From positions 1 through 6,419 of the forward strand of contig JBCDCZ010000264.1 of the NCBI GenBank assembly GCA_039180865.1: 6,419 bases of DNA, in the 5' to 3' direction. The notes beneath the pieces were generated by a model. It worked only from the letters and a program-made list of their open reading frames with translations. It was not told where the DNA came from and did no database searches. Below, in pieces: positions 1 through 4,760 of this stretch. Source of the stretch: JBCDCU01 sp039180865. GTDB taxonomy: Bacteria; Pseudomonadota; Alphaproteobacteria; Rhizobiales; JACESI01. Made by a program: the position numbers and the translations under genes. Within the stretch, counting starts at the first letter, position 1; each line of letters begins with the position of its first letter.

Positions 1-101
1 CCAAACGTCAGATGACATGGTTACGCAACCAGATGGGCGACGACTGGCAGCGCCTTTCGGCGCGTGAAGAGGCCGACCTCAGCACACTTGCTGGCGAATA
101 A
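1..101 (+). CDS. miaA: tRNA dimethylallyltransferase MiaA, C-terminal end only (partial)
   Basis: The frame beginning with AAA at base 3 stays open from the left edge and ends at TAA 99-101, giving the last 32 codons of a gene. The tail starts KRQMTWLRNQM and continues with a Trp shortly after. A Lys-Arg-Gln, aromatic-Thr-Trp, Arg-Asn/His-Gln signature followed by a Trp is the recognisable end of MiaA, which transfers a dimethylallyl group to N6 of A37 in tRNAs that read codons starting with U. The catalytic P-loop and core lie outside the window, so the call rests on this short tail. The last 23 bp overlap the 3' end of the convergent aminotransferase gene. No terminator hairpin separates the two. 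Confidence 0.8.
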   Translation, partial: KRQMTWLRNQMGDDWQRLSAREEADLSTLAGE

Positions 102-996
102 GATCCTTGTAGAGCGCCTGAATGCGTCGCGTGACGGGCCCTGCACCTTTGCCTGTTCCAATCGGTTTCCCGTCGATTTCTGACACCGGTGTTTGTGCCC
201 CGAACGTCCCGGTGAGAAAGGCCTCGTCTGCCCCATAGGTGTCGAACAGTGAATAATTACGTTCAAAGACCGGAATATCATTTGCGCGGCAAAGGTCGAT
301 CACTTTCTGGCGGGTGACGCCGTTCATGCAATAGTCGCCCGTCGACGTCCAGACCTCGCCTTTCCGGACAATGAAGAAGTTGCAGGCGTTGGTTGTGTTC
401 ACGAACCCATGTGGATCCAGCATCAAGGCTTCGTCGGCACCGGCCTGCTCAGCCTGCAAGCAGGCGATTACGCAATTCAATTTTGAGTGGGAATTGTATT
501 TGGCGTCCTGGCTCATGGGGAGGCCGCGCACCTGGGGAACCGTCGCTAGGCGCACGCCTGCCTTCTGCAGGCTTTCAGTGGGCTTCGAATGCTCCATAAT
601 GATGACGATTGTCGGTCCAGATTGTGAGAGCTGCGGGTGCTGGAAGGGTTTCACCTTGACGCCCCGGGTGACCATCAGGCGCGCATGCGCATCGGTTTCC
701 ATCCCGTTTGCTTTTCGGGTTTCTTCAAGAGCCTGGAAAACGCCGTCCCGATCCATTCCAATATTAAGGCTCACGGCCTTACAGGACTCAAAGAGCCGGT
801 CCATATGTTCGTCGAAGAACGTCCAATGGCCGTCGTAGAGACGCAAGCCTTCCCACATGCCATCGCCCAGCATAAAGCCGGAATCGTAGACAGAGACCTT
901 GGCTTCGGAACGCGGATAAAGACTGCCGTCAATGTAAATCAGGATATTCTGATTGCGTGCGTCTTCTTCGGCGGTATGGGTAGTGTGAACGGCCAT
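79..996 (-). CDS. Class IV PLP-dependent aminotransferase (BCAT/D-amino-acid aminotransferase fold)
   Basis: The 305-residue protein has the class IV aminotransferase layout. An N-terminal domain runs from YIDG (21-24) through VSVYDSG and GDGMWEGLR (34-52). LMVTRG lies at 107-112. The C-terminal part has LMLDPHGFV (191-199), NGVTR (225-229, the usual PLP-phosphate loop) and TGTFGAQTPV (262-271). Comparison by eye with plant homologues makes Lys166 (DAK, 164-166) the likely Schiff-base lysine, although Lys172 is close. Thr201 sits where the family usually has Glu contacting the PLP ring nitrogen. Substrate cannot be read from the sequence; branched-chain, D-amino acid and amine donors all occur in this fold. 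The ATG at 996 has no strong Shine-Dalgarno, but no in-frame Met follows before Met42, inside the conserved region. It is divergent from the sulfotransferase-like gene 29 bp away, a likely functional partner. Confidence 0.9.
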   Translation of the reverse strand: MAVHTTHTAEEDARNQNILIYIDGSLYPRSEAKVSVYDSGFMLGDGMWEGLRLYDGHWTFFDEHMDRLFESCKAVSLNIGMDRDGVFQALEETRKANGMETDAHARLMVTRGVKVKPFQHPQLSQSGPTIVIIMEHSKPTESLQKAGVRLATVPQVRGLPMSQDAKYNSHSKLNCVIACLQAEQAGADEALMLDPHGFVNTTNACNFFIVRKGEVWTSTGDYCMNGVTRQKVIDLCRANDIPVFERNYSLFDTYGADEAFLTGTFGAQTPVSEIDGKPIGTGKGAGPVTRRIQALYKDLIRQQVC

Positions 997-1025
997 CGTG
1001 GTTTTGTGACAAGGGTGGGTGGCGA

Positions 1026-1766
1026 ATGCAACCAGGAAAACAGGGCTCGCGAATCATCGCCATGTGGTCGGGACCACGCAATCTGTCGACCGCAATGATG
1101 CGTTCGTTCGGTAATCGCACGGATTGCACCGCGATGGACGAACCCTTTTACGCAGCCTGTCTGAAAATGACGGGCATGGATCATCCGATGCGTGATGAAA
1201 TCGTTGCGGCCCACGAAAACAATCCTGAAAAGGTCATCGCCGAATGCCTTGCGTCACGTGAGACGCCAATCGTCTATCAAAAGCATATGATGCATCACAT
1301 GGCCGGGATCCGGCTCGACTGGGTCGATCAGATGACCAACATTTTCCTCATCCGGCATCCGGCTAGGGTCTTGGCAAGCTATGCGAAAAAGTGGGCTGAG
1401 GTCAGCGTGCGGGACACGGGTTACAAAGAGCAACGAGCGCTCTTTGATCGACTAGCGGGCGAAGGCGCGAGCCCGATCGTGATTGATGCGCATGATATTC
1501 GTGCCAAACCCGAGGCCATGCTGCAGGCGTTATGCGCAAGCATTGGCATTGAATTTGATCCGGCAATGTTATCCTGGGCACCCGGTCCGCGTCCCGAAGA
1601 CGGCGTATGGGGGCAGCATTGGTACGATGCAATCTGGAAGTCGACCGGCTTTGAACCGCCCGAAAAGGATGCTCCCGAGGAATTGCCCGATCGCCTGAAA
1701 CCAGTTTTCGACGCGGTTGTCGGGGATTATGAGGCAATGCACCGGATGCGCATTCGTCCTGACTAG
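1026..1766 (+). CDS. Sulfotransferase-like P-loop protein
   Basis: The 246-residue soluble protein has no signal peptide. It opens with beta-strand RIIAMW (9-14) and the loop SGPRNLST (15-22), which sits where PAPS-dependent sulfotransferases have their 5'-phosphosulfate-binding loop. IFLIRHPARVLASY (106-119) is a good match to the 3'-phosphate-binding motif, with Arg110 and Ser118 correctly spaced. A further conserved-looking block, EDGVWGQHWYDAIWKSTGF, covers 191-209. The loop has Arg18 rather than the usual Lys, so true sulfonate transfer is uncertain. As I recall them, plant aminotransferase-like fusion proteins have an N-terminal half with the same blocks, including the DEP-YAA segment (39-44 here). 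The ATG at 1026 leaves 12 residues before the next Met, which would cut into the first strand; a weak GGGTGG lies just upstream. The natural substrate is unknown. Confidence 0.82.
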   Translation: MQPGKQGSRIIAMWSGPRNLSTAMMRSFGNRTDCTAMDEPFYAACLKMTGMDHPMRDEIVAAHENNPEKVIAECLASRETPIVYQKHMMHHMAGIRLDWVDQMTNIFLIRHPARVLASYAKKWAEVSVRDTGYKEQRALFDRLAGEGASPIVIDAHDIRAKPEAMLQALCASIGIEFDPAMLSWAPGPRPEDGVWGQHWYDAIWKSTGFEPPEKDAPEELPDRLKPVFDAVVGDYEAMHRMRIRPD

Positions 1767-1867
1767 GTCGCGCAGATACAGCTTTTATGGTTGCAAGCCG
1801 CGGTCGTGCTCCGCGTTATGCAGATAATGGCGCTACAGCGTTTTCGCGATCAGTCCAGGATTGAAAG

Positions 1868-2869
1868 ATGACAATCGTCGTTGCCACTAGCCGGCCCTCG
1901 CGAATTCCGCTTCGTTCGCATGAAACATCTGCGCGCTCGTTTTTTGCACAACACCCTTTCTTCTCAGGCTTCTTATTGATGCTCGCGGCCACCAGTCTGT
2001 GGGCGCTCGCCTATGCGGCCCCCCTTGCAATCCCGGATGCTTCCGCACTCGAAATCGTTCTGGGGCGCTTCATTGTTTATGGATTGATTTCTCTCTTCGC
2101 CTTCAATCCTATGCGGCTTCTCAATATGCCCGGTCATCTTTTGAGGCGGGCGCTCCTTTATGCGCTCTTCGGTAATATCGTCTATTACGTGCTGCTTATC
2201 TTTGGAATGAAATGGGCAAATGCTGCGATCGCCGTTCTGATTCTCGGAATGCTTCCTGTAACGATTTCGCTATATGGTCAGCTGGTGCAAGGTCGAGCAG
2301 GCTTCTGGCCATTGGCGGTTCCGCTTACGGTGTTTTCCGCTGGTGTTGTGATTTTCAATCTTGACCATGTCGAGTTCTCAAACGCGTCCAGACCATATGG
2401 GTGGCTCGGACTCGCAGCAATTATCGCATGTCTTCTCATGTGGACATGGTATGCGATTGATAACGCAAAGTTTTTGCGTGAGACGACCATTGTGACCGCA
2501 TCGCAATGGAGCTCAGTCATAGGGATCGTGTCGCTCGGAATAGCGCTTGTTGCTCTTCCAGTGAGCTGGGGGCTGGGCCTTGCCCGTGACCCGACTATTC
2601 TAAGCCTCTCTGAGCTCTCTGAGATTGCAATCTGGAGTATCTTGTTAGGCGCTGGCGCGACGTGGCTCGGAACCACGCTCTTCAATCTCGCGTCGCGCCT
2701 TCTTGCAACGCCAATTCTGGGTCAGCTCATCCTTTTCGAAGTGTTTTTTGGGTTGATCTACGTCTTCCTGCTAACCGGTCAGGGAGTTGGGCCCTTTGCC
2801 CTTTTGGGTTCGATCATCGCACTCCTCGGACTTTGGCTGTCGGTGCGCTCTTTGCAAAGTCGCAAGTGA
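1868..2869 (+). CDS. EamA/DMT-family inner-membrane transporter
   Basis: The 333-residue, very hydrophobic protein has about ten predicted membrane helices, by eye near 33-53, 61-79, 95-112, 117-138, 146-164, 178-196, 213-231, 252-273, 280-302 and 308-326. This is the two-times-five arrangement of EamA-type drug/metabolite transporters. The early ATSLWALAYAAP and LGRF segments in helices 1 and 2, and the helix-3/4 turn with NAAIAVLILGMLPV (118-131), are typical of the family. An N-terminal extension of about 30 residues, rich in Arg and Ser, precedes helix 1 and should be cytoplasmic; the C-terminus ends in SLQSRK. The start is supported by AGGA at 1857-1860, seven bases before the ATG. Members export amino acids, metabolites or drugs, and the substrate here cannot be deduced. 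It follows the sulfotransferase-like gene by 101 bp, so co-transcription is possible but not shown. Confidence 0.9.
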   Translation: MTIVVATSRPSRIPLRSHETSARSFFAQHPFFSGFLLMLAATSLWALAYAAPLAIPDASALEIVLGRFIVYGLISLFAFNPMRLLNMPGHLLRRALLYALFGNIVYYVLLIFGMKWANAAIAVLILGMLPVTISLYGQLVQGRAGFWPLAVPLTVFSAGVVIFNLDHVEFSNASRPYGWLGLAAIIACLLMWTWYAIDNAKFLRETTIVTASQWSSVIGIVSLGIALVALPVSWGLGLARDPTILSLSELSEIAIWSILLGAGATWLGTTLFNLASRLLATPILGQLILFEVFFGLIYVFLLTGQGVGPFALLGSIIALLGLWLSVRSLQSRK

Positions 2870-2982
2870 GCGCCATTCGGACACGATCTAGACCGAGATT
2901 GTCCGGTATATCCAGTATGCAATCAGTCTACTCACCGGTAAGATCTAAGCCGGTTGCTAGGGTGCTATGTGGACCCTGAAGC

Positions 2983-3447
2983 CTAAACACCGACCTTTTG
3001 ACCGGAGAGACAGGTTTCGAAGGTTTGATCCGGCAAATGGCCAAGCTGAGCGAACAAGCTCATAAAGTCGAAATGATTGTAGGCATCGACGATTTTTCCA
3101 TCGATGATCTTGGCGAAGATTGTTCCTGTCATCTGGACGCTTTCATTCGTCCCTCGTCGTTTTGCTTTGAGAACGCATAAAAGGGCAATCCAATCTCCGT
3201 CCTCGATCGCGGTAGTGACTTCCACTCTTACGTCTCCAACGAGCGACAGCATAGCGCGATGAAACTCAGTGAATTCCTGCGGTCCGATGCGCAGGTGATC
3301 GGCAAACTTGTCTTCCGCTGCTTTTTGATAAGTACCAAGCCCCTTTGCGTGGCCGTCGGGCACGAACAATTCCTCAATCGCAGCCTCGCTCTCCTCACTC
3401 CAGACTCTTCGAAACCAGGTTTCGGCTGCCGCCAACTTCTCGCTCAT
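2983..3447 (-). CDS. SnoaL-like / NTF2-like fold protein (ester cyclase-like), function unknown
   Basis: The 154-residue protein is of usual length for small NTF2-fold proteins. It has an N-terminal helix (AAAETWFRRVW, 6-16), a central alpha-beta region with GPQEFTEFHRAML (55-67), strands VRVEVTTAIEDGDWIAL (73-89) and IFAKIIDGKIVDAYNHFDF (110-128), and a short tail NHFDFMSLFAQLG. The pattern of a guanidino or acid pocket strand, then DGKI, then an N-x-x-D segment is common in SnoaL-like polyketide cyclase/ester cyclase homologues. Many of those have no known reaction, so no activity is claimed. The start was set by GGGAGG at 3453-3458, five bases before the second of two tandem ATGs (3447). 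The first (3450) is only two bases away, and a longer reading frame to 3525 lacks such a site. It converges on the EamA gene and diverges from the VPLPA-CTERM gene. Confidence 0.75.
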   Translation of the reverse strand: MSEKLAAAETWFRRVWSEESEAAIEELFVPDGHAKGLGTYQKAAEDKFADHLRIGPQEFTEFHRAMLSLVGDVRVEVTTAIEDGDWIALLCVLKAKRRGTNESVQMTGTIFAKIIDGKIVDAYNHFDFMSLFAQLGHLPDQTFETCLSGQKVGV

Positions 3448-3452
3448 CATGG

Positions 3453-3458
3453 CCTCCC
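3453..3458 (-). promoter_or_regulatory. Shine-Dalgarno that decides the start of the SnoaL-like gene
   Basis: On the minus strand GGGAGG is followed by CC and then two consecutive ATG codons. Normal spacing favours the second ATG (3447). It also argues against the 26-residue N-terminal extension that the longer open frame would give. Confidence 0.65.
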
Positions 3459-3546
3459 AAAAAATTCTTAAGAAAAATATGCGGGTTATCCTGTCGCACA
3501 GCTTGGATGTTTGCAACGGGGACAAGCGGTGGATCTCTGCGGAAGT

Positions 3547-3557
3547 CCCCTAAGGGG
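3547..3557. promoter_or_regulatory. CCCCTAAGGGG palindrome, candidate operator
   Basis: CCCCT and AGGGG form perfect 5-bp inverted arms around a single A. The same core recurs as CCTAAGGGGGCA at 3740-3751, just before the VPLPA-CTERM start, and both copies continue with GCA or GGCA. A dimeric regulator site between the divergent genes is plausible, but no regulator is identified in the window. The second copy also resembles a Shine-Dalgarno, so the resemblance could partly be chance. Confidence 0.35.
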
Positions 3558-3739
3558 CAAAACGTAATTCATGTATTCGACCCTATTCTCGCTCATCTGC
3601 TTGGTGGCGCAAGTGCAACAAAAAAGAGTGTGTGTTCGAGAAAAATTCCGACGACGACAAATTCATACGTTTCGATTGTTGTCCGTGACATTAGGTTGAA
3701 TTAAGACGAAACGAGGCATGAATCGAAATACCAAGTGAG

Positions 3740-3751
3740 CCTAAGGGGGCA
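3740..3751 (+). promoter_or_regulatory. CCTAAGGGGGCA: ribosome-binding site and possible second operator copy
   Basis: TAAGG within this segment can pair with the 16S rRNA tail, and the G-run ends ten bases before the ATG at 3760. This spacing is slightly long for a ribosome-binding site. It repeats the right-hand part of the palindrome at 3547-3557, so a protein bound here could block translation initiation or early transcription of the VPLPA-CTERM gene. Confidence 0.4.
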
Positions 3752-3759
3752 TACTTATA

Positions 3760-4320
3760 ATGAAAAAACTGGCATACCTTGTATGTGTAAAAGCTCTCGC
3801 AGTTGCGTCGTTTATGATGATGTCGAGCATGGCAAACGCTCTTGTTATCGGGCCACTCGCCTTTAATATCGACCCTTCATCGGACATCGCCCTGATTGAG
3901 ACACCCGTTGACCTTGCCGCTGGCGAAACATTCACTGGGATCGTCGAACTGACAGCGGATCCAGCGGACACACCGCTTTCGGCAATTACAGGGGCGGTAT
4001 TGCTTGAGCTTCCGGATATCACAGCTCTCGATCTTGCGAACTCATCTCTATCAGTGACAAATTCTGCCGGAACGACATCGGTAAGTTTGGTTCAAACCGG
4101 TGCATTCACTGCTGAAGCCTCACTTCCGCTTCTGTTCACTGATCCAGACTTTTTGATCCAGACGATCACGCTCGAATTTGCAGCGCTCTCTGTCGTCGAG
4201 GCTGTGCAAGTTAATCTTGGCGTTGTCGCAATTCCGCTCCCGGCTCCGATCCTGATGCTCGGTGCTGGGTTAGCCGGTCTAGGTTTTGTGGCGCGCCGTC
4301 GTCGTAAAGTCGCAGCCTGA
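3760..4320 (+). CDS. Secreted VPLPA-CTERM (PEP-CTERM-like) sorting-signal protein
   Basis: The 186-residue precursor has a Sec signal peptide: MKK, a hydrophobic core from Leu4 to about Met21, and an ANA cleavage site after Ala27. The mature part (28-156) is rich in Thr, Ser, Ala, Leu and acidic residues, with no cysteine, consistent with an extracellular beta-rich fold. I recognise no domain in it. The C-terminus is a textbook tripartite sorting tail: IPLPA (158-162), a hydrophobic helix (163-177) and a basic cluster RRRRK (179-183). This is the VPLPA-CTERM type handled by exosortase-family enzymes such as XrtD, which cleave and anchor or release proteins tied to exopolysaccharide or biofilm matrix. 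No exosortase is in the window, so processing would act from elsewhere. The gene is monocistronic, ending in a strong terminator 21 bp downstream. Confidence 0.88.
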   Translation: MKKLAYLVCVKALAVASFMMMSSMANALVIGPLAFNIDPSSDIALIETPVDLAAGETFTGIVELTADPADTPLSAITGAVLLELPDITALDLANSSLSVTNSAGTTSVSLVQTGAFTAEASLPLLFTDPDFLIQTITLEFAALSVVEAVQVNLGVVAIPLPAPILMLGAGLAGLGFVARRRRKVAA

Positions 4321-4341
4321 CAACTTCGAATAGATTTAAAC

Positions 4342-4377
4342 AAAAAAAGAGCGGGTCTTTTGACCCGCTCTTTTTTT
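4342..4377. terminator. Bidirectional Rho-independent terminator
   Basis: A perfect 16-bp inverted repeat has a TTTT loop (4358-4361). The GC core is GAGCGGGTC (4349-4357) paired with GACCCGCTC (4362-4370). A7 on the left and T7 on the right give a U-tract whichever strand is transcribed. It lies 21 bp after the VPLPA-CTERM stop and 8 bp after the ferredoxin stop on the other strand, so it should end both convergent transcripts. Confidence 0.95.
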
Positions 4378-4385
4378 GTCTCCAT

Positions 4386-4754
4386 TCAACTTTTAACCGG
4401 CGGCACCCATTTACCCCCGCCAAGGAACGGATTGCGATAGAGATCGCTGTGGCTCTCCAATCCTGCATCAATCACGCAATCCTCTTTCGGATGGGCAACG
4501 CACAAGAGAATGTAGCCTTCTTTGGATTGTCTCTTGTTGAGTGCTGTCGCGTTCGGTTGCCGTACACGTCCTGAGATCAGCCTTGCGGCGCAAGTGATGC
4601 AGCCGCCATATTTGCAAGCGATCGGCAACTGAACTCCATTCCGTTCGAAAACGTCGTAAATCGCTTCATCTTCGCCCACATCAAAAGTAATCCCTCCGCG
4701 GTTGCGGAGGGTCACTCTATGGGTCTTCTTTGATGATGTGTGCTTATCGCTCAA
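4386..4754 (-). CDS. Plant-type 2Fe-2S ferredoxin
   Basis: The 122-residue soluble protein is a single [2Fe-2S] ferredoxin domain. The cluster ligands are visible as CKYGGCITC (Cys47, Cys52, Cys55) with Cys85 in LLCVAHP, the C-x4-C-x2-C...C arrangement of chloroplast/plant-type ferredoxins. The preceding beta-grasp starts at RVTLRNRGGITFDV (13-26). A short tail after residue 100 ends GGKWVPPVKS. The role should be one-electron transfer in the cytoplasm, with an unidentified reductase and acceptor. The proposed start is TTG at 4754, with no clear Shine-Dalgarno. It lies six bases after, and in the same frame as, the methanethiol oxidase UAG. GTG at codon 14 is an alternative start and there is no in-frame ATG. 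The spacing implies co-transcription and translational coupling with the oxidase. The transcript ends in the terminator at 4342-4377. Confidence 0.88.
   Translation of the reverse strand: MSDKHTSSKKTHRVTLRNRGGITFDVGEDEAIYDVFERNGVQLPIACKYGGCITCAARLISGRVRQPNATALNKRQSKEGYILLCVAHPKEDCVIDAGLESHSDLYRNPFLGGGKWVPPVKS
4692..4711 (-). repeat. 8-bp GC-rich hairpin inside the start of the ferredoxin gene
   Basis: Arms CCCTCCGC and GCGGAGGG are perfectly complementary around a 4-base loop. In the mRNA the hairpin begins 43 bases after the TTG start codon and encodes residues around LRNRGG. It could influence start selection, message stability or processing between the two cistrons, or simply reflect codon choice. 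Confidence 0.5.
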
Positions 4755-4760
4755 GAGCGT

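Larger units (their letters stand above)
3448..3759. other. Gene-free divergent intergenic region
   Basis: About 310 bp separate the starts of the SnoaL-like gene (-) and the VPLPA-CTERM gene (+). It is relatively AT-rich in its right half. It holds the CCCCTAAGGGG palindrome (3547-3557) and the related CCTAAGGGGGCA (3740-3751). I see no convincing -35/-10 pair for the rightward gene. For the leftward gene there is only a weak candidate: TTGCAA, 17 bp, then CAGGAT, within the minus-strand stretch upstream of 3480. No tRNA, small RNA or credible small gene was found. Confidence 0.6.

Noticed and set aside
371..838. Open frames on the plus strand across the aminotransferase gene, and similar frames opposite the oxidase (such as 5538-5876) and the transporter (2278-2685)
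   Set aside because: They are antisense or out-of-frame shadows with low-complexity, unfamily-like translations and no start signals. The opposite frames encode clear protein families.
1799..1815. CGCGG/CCGCG hairpin after the sulfotransferase-like gene
   Set aside because: The stem is only 5 bp with a 7-base loop and no T-run, so I do not call it a terminator.
2934..2977. ACCGG...CCGGT and AGGGT...ACCCT inverted repeats between the convergent transporter and SnoaL-like genes
   Set aside because: Arms are 5 bp with loops of 9-11 bases and no U-tract on either strand; chance is a sufficient explanation.
3451..3525. Longer N-terminus for the SnoaL-like protein
   Set aside because: The extension is Phe/Arg-rich, lacks a ribosome-binding site, and the GGGAGG at 3453-3458 points to the downstream ATG pair.
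3756..3761. Perfect TATAAT overlapping the start codon of the VPLPA-CTERM gene
   Set aside because: A promoter here would start transcription after the ATG and remove the signal peptide. There is no matching -35 at the right distance.
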